Below, piece after piece: positions 44,618 through 54,429 of a stretch of DNA of 64,000 nt (within the stretch, counting starts at the first letter, position 1; every line of letters starts with the position of its first letter). The position numbers were made by a program, and so were the translations under genes. The stretch is taken from NCBI GenBank assembly GCA_964497585.1, contig CAZCDS010000028.1, forward strand, positions 14,141-78,140. The letters are read 5' to 3'. Below the pieces are notes generated by a model that was given only the letters and a program-made list of their open reading frames with translations, was not told the origin of the DNA and did not search any database. The DNA comes from CAZCDS01 sp964497585. Lineage in GTDB: Bacteria; Desulfobacterota; Desulfomonilia; Desulfomonilales; Desulfomonilaceae.

Positions 44618-46039
44618 TCAGATTCCCACTCTGACCCGGTACTTCACGACGGTTTCTCCGTCCTTGGGTACCTTCACGTCAAAGCGTATGGTAAATGCAT
44701 CGAGCTTCTTATAGGGATGGTTGTTGCTGATGATTTTCCAGTTGGCAAAGAGGGGCTCGATGAGTCCCACCTCGACGGCCTTGTTCTTGTGGTTCCTTAC
44801 TTTGATTTCCCACTCGGATTCGTGCAGCCGTGATGTGATGCGCTTGTAATCCAGTTGAGTCCGCTCGGCAACCACATCGAAGGCCTCACCGATCTTGAGT
44901 TTCACTTCTTCGTCTTTCGCGGTGTGGTCGATCCGGTCCTCGCCGATAAATTGTTGACTTCCATCGTCGTCGCTTTTGTAAAGTCGCATGATCCCTGCAG
45001 GGAGCGGCATCCCGAGATTGTTCTCCTTGGAGTTCTTGAACTTCACATACACGCTGACCTTCTGTTTGGGATTTCGCTCTCTGAATTGCCTGGTGAAGTA
45101 GTGCTTATACGCGTAAACAAGCAGCTCTTTACGCAGCTTGGCGCCCTCCGCTTCCAGGAGGCTCACCTGCTTGGTCTGCTTGTCTTTTATCGTCGTCTTG
45201 CGCTGTAGATCGTAGATGTGGTACTCGAAGAATGCCTTTTCCTGGAATCGCTTCTGCCTGGCTTTTCTTGTTTCTGCAGCCATGGGGGCAGCTAGTCCGA
45301 CATGCTCCACTCGCGCTCGATGAACCTCACCTGCCACCAGTTTGAGACGCGCGTTCTTGTAGGTCGCGCCGCTCTTATTATCGAGAGTAACCCACCCGGA
45401 GAGGTCTGCCGCAGTATCGTCCTTGTTGAGAACGACCACGTAGTCAGCCCTCCAGTTTATGTTGTTGGTGAGGTAGGATACTTCCAGCTTACGCGGCTTA
45501 TCGTTGGTAGTCTCGTAGAGCCACGTGAGCGTTGGTTTTGCGATGAGGTTCTCCGGTAATTCGGGGAGAACCCGAACACCGGGATGTCCGAGATAAATCT
45601 TGTCATCGATTCGGAAGATCTGCCCCTGATTATTGCTCAGGAGCGTTGCCTCGACCTCTTCTTTTCTATCCTGGTACTTGTTCCAATCTATGAGCTTGAT
45701 CTTTTTGCCGACATACTTGTCCAGCAACTTGTTTGCATTTATCAGGTCATATTCGTAATTCTGCTCCAGTACAGTGAATCCCTTGGGATCATCGACCGAT
45801 TTGACATGAACCGTCACCGGCATAATGCGCGCGGCCACGTCCATGAACCTCAGTTCGCCGACACCTTTACCGAGCCGTATTTGTCTCGTGTCCTTTATTA
45901 GGCCTAAATTGTTGTTGTACACTGTGACTTCGACCCCGGTCTGGTCGGTCTGGGTACTCTTGCGCACGTTCTGCGCGTGGGAAAAGGACACCGCGACCGT
46001 CAGGACCACCAAACAGATCAGGCTGCTCCGTATTCTCAT
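44618..46039 (-). CDS. DUF4139 exported protein
   Basis: A 473-residue predicted periplasmic or surface protein of unknown function. A signal peptide (MRIRSSLICLVVLTVAVSFS, cleaved near HAQ) comes first. An N-terminal domain follows (VTVYNNNLGLIKDTRQIRL, the DUF4139/DUF4140 opening). The conserved DUF4139 core has LEVSYLTNNINWRADYVVVL and GWVTLDNKSGATYKNARLKL. The end is a beta-rich domain with VKVPKDGETVVKYRVRV. The ATG at 46039 has AAGGAG nine bases upstream. It follows the TerC-family gene by 121 bases on the same strand, so they may be cotranscribed. Confidence 0.85.
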   Translation of the reverse strand: MRIRSSLICLVVLTVAVSFSHAQNVRKSTQTDQTGVEVTVYNNNLGLIKDTRQIRLGKGVGELRFMDVAARIMPVTVHVKSVDDPKGFTVLEQNYEYDLINANKLLDKYVGKKIKLIDWNKYQDRKEEVEATLLSNNQGQIFRIDDKIYLGHPGVRVLPELPENLIAKPTLTWLYETTNDKPRKLEVSYLTNNINWRADYVVVLNKDDTAADLSGWVTLDNKSGATYKNARLKLVAGEVHRARVEHVGLAAPMAAETRKARQKRFQEKAFFEYHIYDLQRKTTIKDKQTKQVSLLEAEGAKLRKELLVYAYKHYFTRQFRERNPKQKVSVYVKFKNSKENNLGMPLPAGIMRLYKSDDDGSQQFIGEDRIDHTAKDEEVKLKIGEAFDVVAERTQLDYKRITSRLHESEWEIKVRNHKNKAVEVGLIEPLFANWKIISNNHPYKKLDAFTIRFDVKVPKDGETVVKYRVRVGI

Positions 46040-46160
46040 GAGCGTCTTCTCCTTGTTGCCGGAGGGTTCGCCGGCTTTTTGAAGGGTTCTTCGCAGAAGA
46101 GAGCGGAATGTTACGGAACCGCCGGTAGATCGGCTCCGGCCATGTCTATTCTTCCCTCCT

Positions 46161-46904
46161 TCATTCACCTCCAACTCTGGAGCCCAGTGCCTCGGCAATG
46201 GACGGCTCTGCTCGTGATTCCTGCCACTTTACGAAAAGTCTTCCCAGCACTATCACAAGCACTGCGCCGAGCGCTTGCGTGACGTGGATCATCCATTCGG
46301 GAGGGTGCAACAGGTTCGTGACGACGGGATCCGTCATGACCAGTTCAGCAGCGACTTTTCCCAGGACCGCTGCTCCCACGTATACTATTATCGGATAGCG
46401 CTCCATGAGTGATGCGAGAATCGCACTCGCGAAGATCACCAGGGGAATGCTCAATCCGAGGCCCAGCAGCAGCATAAAGACACTCCCTTTGGACGCACCG
46501 GCCAGCGCGAGCACATTATCGACGGACATGGTCAGATCCGCCACCAGGATGATCTTTATCGCATGCCACACGGACTTGGCTTTGGCTTCCTTCTCTTCGA
46601 CTTCCTTCTCTTCACCGAGGAGTTTGATCCCGATCCAGAAAATCAGAATGCCGCCGCCAAGCTTCATGAAGCTGAACCTGAGAAGCTGAGCCGCAAAGAA
46701 GGTCAGAATCACTCTGAGCGCCACGGCGAGACCCGAGCCGCACAGTATGGTCATGCTTCGCTTTTCTTTTGGGACCGTCTGGGCTGCAAGCGCGATCACC
46801 ACCGCGTTGTCGCCGGCGAGGACCAGGTCAATGATTATGATGCTCAGGATTCCTACGAAGAATTCCCCGTTGAGCGAAAAATGAAAAGCAGCGGAAAAAT
46901 CCAA
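46161..46904 (-). CDS. TerC/YjbE-family integral membrane protein
   Basis: A 247-residue membrane protein with about seven helices. Family signatures are DLVLAGDNAVVIALA in the second helix and its pseudo-repeat DLTMSVDNVLALAG, each with acidic residues thought to carry Mn2+ or related cations. Members of this group (YjbE/YkoY-like) export manganese or metallate secreted enzymes. The start is a TTG at 46904 with a strong AAGGAG seven bases upstream. I looked for a yybP-ykoY manganese riboswitch upstream and found no convincing match. It is followed by the DUF4139 gene. Confidence 0.87.
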   Translation of the reverse strand: MDFSAAFHFSLNGEFFVGILSIIIIDLVLAGDNAVVIALAAQTVPKEKRSMTILCGSGLAVALRVILTFFAAQLLRFSFMKLGGGILIFWIGIKLLGEEKEVEEKEAKAKSVWHAIKIILVADLTMSVDNVLALAGASKGSVFMLLLGLGLSIPLVIFASAILASLMERYPIIVYVGAAVLGKVAAELVMTDPVVTNLLHPPEWMIHVTQALGAVLVIVLGRLFVKWQESRAEPSIAEALGSRVGGE

Positions 46905-47509
46905 ATTGCGGCTCCTTGCAGGCTGGACCGGTCCGCTCTCTTCCTGTTCGATCGTTCACGGCAGGCACTCCTTTTTGGCGAAACGTAGAGCCTGCGAAAA
47001 GAAATGACCGATAGCCGAGAGGGGACGCGTCGGTATCCCCATTACTTGACGACACTCTCAAACTCCTGGGCGCGTGCTCGAATCCTGAACAGCCTGTCCC
47101 TGGATCGCATGGTGGTCGTCGGTAAGGCAGTCATCCACTGGATTCGGAGAGGAGACTCCCCTCCCCTCCGCCTCCCCATCGCGTGGTGATGCGGGGATAT
47201 CGGATCGAACCGTCGATGAGAATTTCGGACATCATTTTTTGCAAATGCTATAACCACAGTCTTGTATAGTGGAACGCGGAGATGTCCACGTCAAGGATTA
47301 TTGCGTTGGCAGTCTTCCCAAATCCGGTTGAAGACACAATTGTAACCGGATGCCGGCAGATGCTCTCTTGTTGGTGCCTCGACATCAGTCTGGGAATGCT
47401 GCGGCGAGGTTCTGCTCTCGCTTGGGCCAAGGCGAACGTCCGGGGATGTGGGCTCCGAGGCTCCACCTGAGAACCAGAGGAAGGAGAGGATTCGATTCCG
47501 CAAAGGCCT
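46905..47509. other. Non-coding stretch
   Basis: About 600 bases between the divergent TerC-family and phosphatase genes. It holds a GCAGGC/GCCTGC inverted pair near 46965-46995 just upstream of the TerC gene. No gene or recognised RNA element is visible. Confidence 0.35.
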
Positions 47510-48103
47510 ATGATCGTTCTGGCCAGGCACGGTCAAACAGCGTCCAATAGGGACGGGCGAGTGATGGGAGGATCCGATTCCCCCCTCACCTCCGGCGGGA
47601 GAAGGAGTTCTGCAGCACTGGCTGAGACTCTTCGTGCGGAGCGAGTCACGCTCATCCTGTCGAGCCCCCTGGGAAGAGCTGTGGCGACGGCGGAGATTTA
47701 CGCGCGGGCCCTGCATGCTCGGATCAATATCGTTGAATCCATGGCCGAGCTTGGTTGCGGGGTATGGGAGGGAAAGCTCCGTCGAGAGGTTGTGCGACCG
47801 GGCGGCCAGCTCCGGAACACCTGGTGGGAAAGACCTCCGGGGGGCGAAAGCTGCGCGGAGGGGGAAGAGCGGGTCAGGCCTCTTGTCCGGGAACTGAGAT
47901 CAAATCGCACGGAGACCGCGATCCTTGTCGTTGGCCACGCTTCCGTGAATCGGGTCTTCTTGAAGGTCTGGCTCGATCTCGCGCCCGAGCTTGCCCTGAG
48001 GATCATCTGCCACCACGACCGGGTTTACCTCCTTGGAAGCGATGCGGGAACTCGCTGCCGGTCGGCTAGTGGCGAGGAGCATGAAGGGCTGCTCCTCGGG
48101 TAG
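47510..48103 (+). CDS. Histidine phosphatase (phosphoglycerate mutase-like)
   Basis: A 197-residue cytosolic phosphatase or mutase. The catalytic RHG motif is at residues 6-8 (VLARHGQTASNRDGR), followed by SPLGRAVATAEIY and the second active-site His in VVGHASVNR. Substrate cannot be told; homologues act on phosphoglycerate, adenosylcobalamin precursors (CobC) or sugar phosphates. Its 3' end overlaps the end of the converging methyltransferase gene by 38 bases. It lies at the edge of the polysaccharide region. AAAGG is just before the ATG. Confidence 0.85.
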   Translation: MIVLARHGQTASNRDGRVMGGSDSPLTSGGRRSSAALAETLRAERVTLILSSPLGRAVATAEIYARALHARINIVESMAELGCGVWEGKLRREVVRPGGQLRNTWWERPPGGESCAEGEERVRPLVRELRSNRTETAILVVGHASVNRVFLKVWLDLAPELALRIICHHDRVYLLGSDAGTRCRSASGEEHEGLLLG

Positions 48104-48977
48104 CCCTGAGCGTGGCCGGAGAAATCGTCGCCAAGCGGGCCGGCTCCTTTTTCACGGCGACGGTTGGCTTAACTCTATCCGCGGCAAGTGGGGATGTCTC
48201 TGCCTTCACGGCCACGTTCCAGCCAACCAGATTGAAGGGAAATACCTTTCCCAAGGTCCGGTCCAGCCAGCTCAGGGAGTCTATTCTCAGGAATTGCTTT
48301 CCCGAGCCGGGCAACGCGGGGAGCTTGTATGGGACGAGGTACGCGGAGCGCCACCCGACTGCCCTGAGTCCTGCCCTCTCAAGTTTTCGACGGAGGGCGA
48401 AAGGCGTGTAGAAGCGAAGATGGGTCGAGTCCCATCCGTACCAGCTTCGATCACCGCGCAGCAACCGATGGTAGGTTCCTTCGATCAGGAAATTGAGGGA
48501 CAGGGCATTCTGGGAGCTGACCACCATGACCGCTCCGGGAGCCATGACCTCGGCTGCCGCATCGAGCAGGCTTTGATCGTCCTGGACGTGCTCGATGACG
48601 TCCTTGATGAGAACCGCGTCGAATCGCACGCGGGGAGGGAACGTTGGAAAGGTCTCGCTTCGCACGAAGCTGCAGAGTCTTTCTACTCCTTCTTTGCGGG
48701 CAAAATGGCGTGCAGTTGAGAGCACGGTCTCTTCCGCGTCGACGCCTACCGCAAGCGCGGCGCCCTGGCTCGCAGCATGGACCGTAAACATCCCTCCGCC
48801 GCATCCGAAGTCCAGGAATCGTTTGCCGCGCAAGTCACCCAACAGTTCGCGGATGTGGCCGTTCTTGGCTCGGCTGTATGCTTTGCTCTGCTGGTCCAGA
48901 TACGCGGCAAGCGCCTTTTCCGGATCTCGTGACCGAATCCAGTGGTCCGACTCATATCGTTTTCTTGGTTCAGTCAT
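48066..48977 (-). CDS. Class I SAM-dependent methyltransferase
   Basis: A 303-residue protein. The SAM-binding motif I is FLDFGCGGGMFTVHAA (about 55-70), followed by an acidic VGVDAEE strand end and IKDVIEHVQD (motif IV region), as in UbiG/COQ5-like methyltransferases. A variable C-terminal half contains WDSTHLRFYTPFALRRKLE, common in methyltransferases of glycan clusters. The start is one base after the stop of the glycosyltransferase gene, so both are one unit. It probably methylates a sugar or lipid head of the surface polymer; that is inference from context. Confidence 0.85.
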   Translation of the reverse strand: MTEPRKRYESDHWIRSRDPEKALAAYLDQQSKAYSRAKNGHIRELLGDLRGKRFLDFGCGGGMFTVHAASQGAALAVGVDAEETVLSTARHFARKEGVERLCSFVRSETFPTFPPRVRFDAVLIKDVIEHVQDDQSLLDAAAEVMAPGAVMVVSSQNALSLNFLIEGTYHRLLRGDRSWYGWDSTHLRFYTPFALRRKLERAGLRAVGWRSAYLVPYKLPALPGSGKQFLRIDSLSWLDRTLGKVFPFNLVGWNVAVKAETSPLAADRVKPTVAVKKEPARLATISPATLRATRGAALHAPRH

Positions 48978-48978
48978 T

Positions 48979-50172
48979 TCAGAAGTCGATCAGCTCCCGG
49001 TAGACGCGCTCCCATTCTTCGCGTTCCCTGGCCGCGGAAAAGAGCTTCATTCGCTCTCGCGCGGTCGTGCCTAGGGCTGCCGCGAACCGGGGGTCGCCCA
49101 TCACCGCGGCGAGCGCGTCGGCTATTGCCTGTGAGTTTCCCCAAGGAACCAGCATGCCCGATATGCGATCCTCGATCAATATCTCCACTGCTCCCGTTCG
49201 GGTAGCGACGCACGGGACGCCCACTGCCAGAGCCTCCATCAGAATGTTGGGGCAACCCTCGGAAACCGAAGGGAGCACAAAAGCATCCAGCGATCGCAAC
49301 CATTCGGGGACGCGCTCATGCGGCAGAGGCTCGCGGAACCGAAGAATATCGCCTATTCCCGTGGCTTCCACCATGGTTTTGAAAACGTCCTTCTCCGAAT
49401 CCCTGAGCGTCCCGCGGAGTTCCAGCACAAGGTCGTGCGAGCCGGCGAGCTGTGCGACCGCCTTTATGAGGTAGGGCAGGCCTTTGGCATACTTGAAGAT
49501 TCCCGCGCACCCCACCCGAAACGGGCCGCGTCCACCTGCCCGTGACTGCCACCCCTGCTCGGGCACGATGACCGCATTGTACACGATTCGGGCTCGTTCC
49601 TGTATCGGTGTCAACGAGTCGGCCATTTCCACGAGGTCCCTGCTCAGCGCCACGACCCGATCCGCCGTCTCGAGCCCGCTCTTGCAAACGGCCGCCTTCT
49701 CCGGGCTGAAGATATATTTCTTTAGATCATTGCCGACGATGGTGACCAGTGTCGGCCGGTGCATTCGACGGGCGAGCAAGCCGGTCACAAATCCGATGGG
49801 ATAGAGAAAAAACGCGTGAAAAAGATCGAATTCATGTTCCAGGTGGAGCATCTCCAGAGATTGGTACATCATGCGCAGGGTCAAGGTATGGGGGCATTGC
49901 CAAATATCCCGGTCCCCATTCGCCATGGTCTCTCTGCCTACCACTATCCGGTGGACGAAGATCCCATCGACGCTCCGGCTTTCCCGGTTTTCGTCCAGAA
50001 GCACAAGAGTGCTCGGCTCGACATTCAGATGGGCCACATGCACCTCAAGCCCCATCGCAGCCGCGTGCTCAGCCACTCGTCCCGCGGTGCGGGCGAGACC
50101 GCCCCATTGTTCCGGCGGAAACTCGGGGGTTGCAATGCAGAGCTTCCTGGCAGTTTGTCGTGGGCTGATCAT
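48979..50172 (-). CDS. Family 4-type glycosyltransferase
   Basis: A GT-B glycosyltransferase of 397 residues that would add a sugar from a nucleotide donor to the growing surface polymer. From the ATG at 50172 (TGGAGG three bases upstream) it begins MISPRQTARKLCIATPEFPP, then the acceptor-side EQWGGLARTAGRVAEHAA. The C-terminal donor domain has GIFKYAKGLPYLIKAVAQL and the E-x7-E region LPSVSEGCPNILMEALAVG. The longer upstream frame overlaps the divergent gene and is not credible. It forms a two-gene unit with the methyltransferase. Confidence 0.9.
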   Translation of the reverse strand: MISPRQTARKLCIATPEFPPEQWGGLARTAGRVAEHAAAMGLEVHVAHLNVEPSTLVLLDENRESRSVDGIFVHRIVVGRETMANGDRDIWQCPHTLTLRMMYQSLEMLHLEHEFDLFHAFFLYPIGFVTGLLARRMHRPTLVTIVGNDLKKYIFSPEKAAVCKSGLETADRVVALSRDLVEMADSLTPIQERARIVYNAVIVPEQGWQSRAGGRGPFRVGCAGIFKYAKGLPYLIKAVAQLAGSHDLVLELRGTLRDSEKDVFKTMVEATGIGDILRFREPLPHERVPEWLRSLDAFVLPSVSEGCPNILMEALAVGVPCVATRTGAVEILIEDRISGMLVPWGNSQAIADALAAVMGDPRFAAALGTTARERMKLFSAAREREEWERVYRELIDF

Positions 50173-50385
50173 CGGCCTCCAATGTCCTCTCGGACGCTCC
50201 CCAACGCTCGTGGGACCCCAACCGCTCCTGCCTACCATGACACATCCGGACACGAATGAGAACAGCCACAGTTTCGACCGATTCAACCCGACCGCGATGA
50301 TCTCCCGAAAGACATCCGACAAAAGGAGTCTTTTGCAAATGGCCGTGTCGGGAGGTAAACTGGCTCTTTCTTGCAGGAGCGTTCC

Positions 50386-51432
50386 GTGAAGATCGCCTTT
50401 GTTTTCCACAAGGACCCCTTTGCTCCTCCCCGGGGCATCGATCTGGTCCGCTTGAGAGCATTAACCGTTGGACTTATCCGTCGCGGCGTACAAACCGAGA
50501 TCGTCTCGCCGGTGGAGAGGGAGGGCGCCATCGAGGAGATTGTCCCGGTCCGCGGGTTACGCGCGCTCGAGCAACCGGGACGCCATGACCTGATAAAGAC
50601 GTGCTATCACTATTCCATGGAACTGATCGGAGAGTACAAAGGTCCGATCGTTTCGCGGATAGTCCGCGTCGTCGACGAACGGAAGCCGGAACGCGACGAG
50701 TCGGCCCGGGAGCGGCTGCTCCACTGCCAGGAGATCATACGATCACGCTCGACAATCCTCGTCCTCAATAACCGAGAGAATCAGGTCCGATGGCGTCGGC
50801 TCTACGGGGAGGATCCACCGATTATCCTCGTTCCCACGGGGTGCCCTGAAGAGATACCCGCGCGTGGAGAGAATCCCTTCGAGGATACCAAACCGGTGAT
50901 GCTCTTTCTTGGGAGTCTCGCTGCGCCCAGGATGGTCACCATGCTGAACCGGGCGGCTCGGAGACTCAGCAGCCGGTGTCGGATCCACCTGGTGGGGAAA
51001 AACAAGGCTCGAATGTACGGGTCCGACGTCGAGTGCCCGATCGACCCGCTCGTCGTTGACCATGGAGAACTCCCACAAGACGAGGTCTGGAACTACATCC
51101 AGTACGCGGATGTCGGCATTGCCCTTGCAACCGGGCCTGACCCTTTTGACAATGATGTCTCGAAGATCTTGAACTACCTGCGGGGAGGTCTGCCGGTGCT
51201 CTCCGAAGAGCCGATCATAAACAATACACTCGTGCTGAGAACCGAATTTGGGAGGACCTTCGAACACGACAATGTTGACGATCTCGTGACACAGGCAACA
51301 GAACTCCTCGAGAATCCACCGCTGGCTCGGAGAGACTGGGTCATGCGATTCATGGCGAGGGAGCAGTCATGGGGGCGGCGCGTGGAGATCTACATAAGCC
51401 TGTTCAAGAGCATCCTCGGATCGAAACGTTGA
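50386..51432 (+). CDS. Glycosyltransferase (GT-B, family 4-like)
   Basis: A 348-residue predicted GT-B enzyme. The GTG at 50386 has GGAG six bases upstream and opens VKIAFVFHKDPFAPPRGIDL. Domain hinge and donor domain: PVMLFLGSLAAPRMVTML, HLVGKNKARMYG, then ADVGIALATGPDPFDNDVSK and GGLPVLSEEP. The classical E-x7-E is weakly kept (D-P-F-D-N-D-V-S-K-I-L). It is divergent from the family 4 enzyme at 48979-50172 and starts the plus-strand half of the polysaccharide cluster. Confidence 0.75.
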   Translation: MKIAFVFHKDPFAPPRGIDLVRLRALTVGLIRRGVQTEIVSPVEREGAIEEIVPVRGLRALEQPGRHDLIKTCYHYSMELIGEYKGPIVSRIVRVVDERKPERDESARERLLHCQEIIRSRSTILVLNNRENQVRWRRLYGEDPPIILVPTGCPEEIPARGENPFEDTKPVMLFLGSLAAPRMVTMLNRAARRLSSRCRIHLVGKNKARMYGSDVECPIDPLVVDHGELPQDEVWNYIQYADVGIALATGPDPFDNDVSKILNYLRGGLPVLSEEPIINNTLVLRTEFGRTFEHDNVDDLVTQATELLENPPLARRDWVMRFMAREQSWGRRVEIYISLFKSILGSKR

Positions 51433-52327
51433 GACATGCTTCTGTCCGAATTTCGCGCACAGGCAAGTAGTCGCTATCGAAAACCTTACCCCCAAAGGTA
51501 CCGAAAGGAGAAAAGACGAGGAATTCGTTAACCGTTCACTGGGACAGGCCGAGGATCTTTCTTGACACGATTCCTGCAACGGTCATGAGCTTTTTATAGG
51601 AGCCCGTTTTCTCCTCATCAACAACTGCCCGATATGCGTGGCCGACAGGAGAATATTCTGCGGCCTCCCCTGGAGCTCGATCCAAGGGCTCCCGTCGCCC
51701 CCCACGAAGCAAGGTAGCCTACCAGCCTGAAATCATAGCCTTGTTTTGAGTTGCACCAAGAAAGGCTTTGCAAAAAGGCGAGTCCAGGAGAACTCTTACG
51801 TTGTTCGGACCGCCAATATTCATCTCCCGCATTGAGAGATATTTTGTTTGACGGCGCAACGCTTTATGAGGTAAAAGGGAAATGAAGACAGGGAGTTCTC
51901 TTCTTGATCTCGACATATACGCGAATATATGTATAGGTGGTTGAACTTTCTTGTTTTTTAGGACCGCTAGCCCAGCCGGACCCCGTCAAGGAGGAACACT
52001 GAACGCGCAGTGCCCTCGACGAGTGGCGGGATGAATACAATGGAACCAGGAGGTTGGTAGAAAGAAGGGCGGCGGATGATGTGGAGGGTGCCGAGGTCCG
52101 AGAGTCTTTGAAGAGGGCGCGCAATGACCGGGACCCATTTCACCTTTTTCTTCCAACCGCTCACCGTCCTTCAGCCCGATGTGTGGTACGCGCATGTCGA
52201 GTGAGCCTGTTTTTTTCGTAGTCAGCAGGATCGCCTCGCGCCCGCTGAAGAGCCTAAACGCCCTCCAACGCTAAGACCGTGACATAATCCGGGGCTATTT
52301 GCCACACACATTCTGGGGAGAGTTCTT
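51433..52327. other. Gene-poor stretch inside the glycan cluster
   Basis: About 895 bases. It contains repeat copy C (51575-51690). An A+T-rich part follows near 51860-51960. Short frames with no recognised product include 51967-52164 on the minus strand. It looks like decayed mobile or coding DNA. GGGGAGAG at its end is the ribosome-binding site of the next gene. Confidence 0.4.
51575..51690. repeat. Dispersed repeat, copy C (divergent)
   Basis: It shares with copies A and B the block TTTATAGGAGC, seven bases or so, then TTCTCC and CATCAA, and further on GCG...GA(C)..G.AGAATAnTnTGCGGC. It is in the same orientation as A and B. Similarity is clear around 51590-51660 and weak elsewhere. Confidence 0.5.
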
Positions 52328-53230
52328 TTGAGGTGTTCTTCAAATTCGCATGATCTCTATGTGATTACAGTCAACTATAGGAGCTGGGACTATATCGGCC
52401 GACTGATGGCTTCCCTCAGCAACCTCGATGCCGTGAGCGAACTGGTGATTGTGGATCATTCTCCCTCCATTGAACCAAGTGGCCCCTTCATAGCCGATTT
52501 CCCAGTCACGGTCATACCTCAACCAAACAAGGGGTACGGTGCTGGATTGAACAGGGGAATTAGCCACGTTTCTCGTCGTGATTCCATTGCCCTGGTTTGC
52601 AACCCGGATACCGAGGTGCTGGATCACTGCGAACTCTTAGCAGCCGTTCAGTACCTTGCCAGACACCCGATGGTGGCGTGTGTGATCCCCGGAATGCAAA
52701 GACCTGACGGAGAACGGATCCACGCCGGCCGTAAGTTCCATACACTCAAGACCTTGATAGGGTGCCGGATCGAATCAATGATTGCTGCGCGAGGGACTTT
52801 TCTTGGGGACCACTACTATTCCAGCGCGGATGGCAAGAGCCCTCGGGAAGTAGACTGGGGAAGTGGAAGCGCCCTGCTCTTACGTTGCGATCTCTTTCCC
52901 GAATTGATCGCCTTTGACGAGAGGTTTTTTCTGTACTTCGAAGACGTCGATATTTGTGCTCAAATATGGCGGAAGGGATTTTCCGTGATTTCCTGGCCGC
53001 GGGTAATCCTCTCCCATGTCGAGCAGAGACAGAGTCGTACCAGCCTCAGGCACTTCACATGGCTTTTGGCGAGCGCTCTGAAATTCATGCTTAAATACAG
53101 AGGATTGCCTAAAAGAGATGATTTGCTCGGGGAGACGCCCTCAATCACAGCGGTGTCGGAAGACTCGTCAGAGGTCGTGCAACCTCAAGCTGTAAGGGAC
53201 AGCCAGCGAACGGCTGGAATGTGGGGCTAA
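52328..53230 (+). CDS. GT2-family glycosyltransferase (rhamnosyltransferase-like)
   Basis: A 300-residue GT-A enzyme of the WbbL/RfbF kind. The nucleotide-binding start is LYVITVNYRSWDYIGRLMASL and VIVDHSP. NPDTEV stands in place of the DxD motif that binds the metal-sugar nucleotide. The acceptor segment is VDWGSGSALLLRCDLF and the catalytic-base region FDERFFLYFEDVDICAQIW. The start is a TTG at 52328 with GGGGAGAG upstream. It probably transfers a deoxyhexose to a lipid-linked glycan at the inner membrane. It is followed by another GT2 gene 52 bases on. Confidence 0.88.
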   Translation: MRCSSNSHDLYVITVNYRSWDYIGRLMASLSNLDAVSELVIVDHSPSIEPSGPFIADFPVTVIPQPNKGYGAGLNRGISHVSRRDSIALVCNPDTEVLDHCELLAAVQYLARHPMVACVIPGMQRPDGERIHAGRKFHTLKTLIGCRIESMIAARGTFLGDHYYSSADGKSPREVDWGSGSALLLRCDLFPELIAFDERFFLYFEDVDICAQIWRKGFSVISWPRVILSHVEQRQSRTSLRHFTWLLASALKFMLKYRGLPKRDDLLGETPSITAVSEDSSEVVQPQAVRDSQRTAGMWG

Positions 53231-53282
53231 TTGCGCCGAATTCGGACTGAGTGATCCGCCCTTGGCGTGCCGGAGAGAGTCG

Positions 53283-54353
53283 ATGCACTCCGTGGCTTCA
53301 AAACCATTGGTGAGCGTTGTGATACCATCATACAATCACCGCACTTTTGTAGGTGAGGCCATAGAGTCGTTGCTTATGTCCTCAGTTGAGGACTGGGAAG
53401 CGGTAATTGTTGACGACGGTTCCACCGACGGGAGCGTGGAATTCATCAAACAAATAAAGGATCCCAGAATTCGGCTGTTTTCTCAGCCCAACCGGGGAGC
53501 ACACCACGCGATTAACCGCGGCGTCTCCCTGGCCAAAGCGCCCTGGATTGCGGTGCTCAATTCCGACGACCGGTTCCATCAGTCCAAATTGGAGCGCCAC
53601 CTGGAGATTCACGAGAGAAATCCGCAGTACGAAGCAAGCGCATCATTGGTTCGTTACGTTTCGGAGAAAGGTACGCCCGTTGCCGCGGGCTCCTACCTCG
53701 CATGGAACTATCGTAGGATGAGAAAGACATACGAGGAACACGATTCGTTGTTTGCATCACTCCTTGCGGGCAATCACCTGATAACGAGTTCGAGCCTCTT
53801 TATCAAGAAAACGGTTTTTCAGGAAATCGGCGGCCTTATTCCTCTGCGTTACAACCACGACTGGTTCATGTTTCTGACTCTTGCCTTGAGAAGACGTTGT
53901 CTCGTCCTCGAAGAAGATTTGTGCGACTATCGCCGACATCCCGCCAACACTATCGCCGAGGGTCAGGACGCCGGTCGAGTGGAGGCCAATTTTGTCCTGG
54001 AGTGGCACCTGTTCAAGAACTCTGAACTGGGAGACTCAGTTCTGGATCCCCAACAAGCGTCACTTGCTGTAGCGAGAAACCCCGGAGTATGTTACCAGCT
54101 GTTGCTCTTGTTCCAGGCCTGGAGACAAGTGAACGGGAATGATCTCAGGAAATCGACCTCGCTTTTCGAAAGGTTTGATCACCCGGTGAGACAACTTGCT
54201 TTGCGTATTCTCAGGGAGGAAAGACCGCTCCTGGACATCCGACGCTTCTTGAAACGCGCGATGGGCCTGCAGCGGGCCATGCGCCTTGCTGACTGCGCCC
54301 TCAAAGCTTACCGCGTGATGACGGACGCGTTCCCGAGGGCGCTCAAACCATGA
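53283..54353 (+). CDS. GT2-family glycosyltransferase
   Basis: A 356-residue GT-A enzyme. The start at 53283 has GGAGAGAG upstream. Signatures are PLVSVVIPSYNHRTFVGEAI, VIVDDGSTDGS, and the DxD equivalent LNSDDRF. A catalytic-region segment, YNHDWFMFLTLALRRR, matches the E/NDxD-type loop seen in many cell-surface GT2 enzymes, followed by DYRRHPANTI. The C-terminal 120 residues are helical. It belongs to the plus-strand run of three glycosyltransferases (52328, 53283, 54430). Donor and acceptor are unknown. Confidence 0.88.
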   Translation: MHSVASKPLVSVVIPSYNHRTFVGEAIESLLMSSVEDWEAVIVDDGSTDGSVEFIKQIKDPRIRLFSQPNRGAHHAINRGVSLAKAPWIAVLNSDDRFHQSKLERHLEIHERNPQYEASASLVRYVSEKGTPVAAGSYLAWNYRRMRKTYEEHDSLFASLLAGNHLITSSSLFIKKTVFQEIGGLIPLRYNHDWFMFLTLALRRRCLVLEEDLCDYRRHPANTIAEGQDAGRVEANFVLEWHLFKNSELGDSVLDPQQASLAVARNPGVCYQLLLLFQAWRQVNGNDLRKSTSLFERFDHPVRQLALRILREERPLLDIRRFLKRAMGLQRAMRLADCALKAYRVMTDAFPRALKP

Positions 54354-54429
54354 TGAGTAGTCTGTCCCTGTCCTTTTACCCTATGTCGGCTGCTTCGACA
54401 AAGACCGGAAGCTGCTCTGAGAAGTGGAC

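Noticed and set aside
46905..47060. Possible yybP-ykoY manganese riboswitch upstream of the TerC-family gene
   Set aside because: A GGGGA segment and short inverted repeats exist, but the conserved three-way junction sequences are not present.
51967..52164. Minus-strand 65-residue frame that reads like protein (RPLQRLSDLGTLHII)
   Set aside because: No ribosome-binding site, no known family and competing frames on both strands; more likely chance or decayed sequence.
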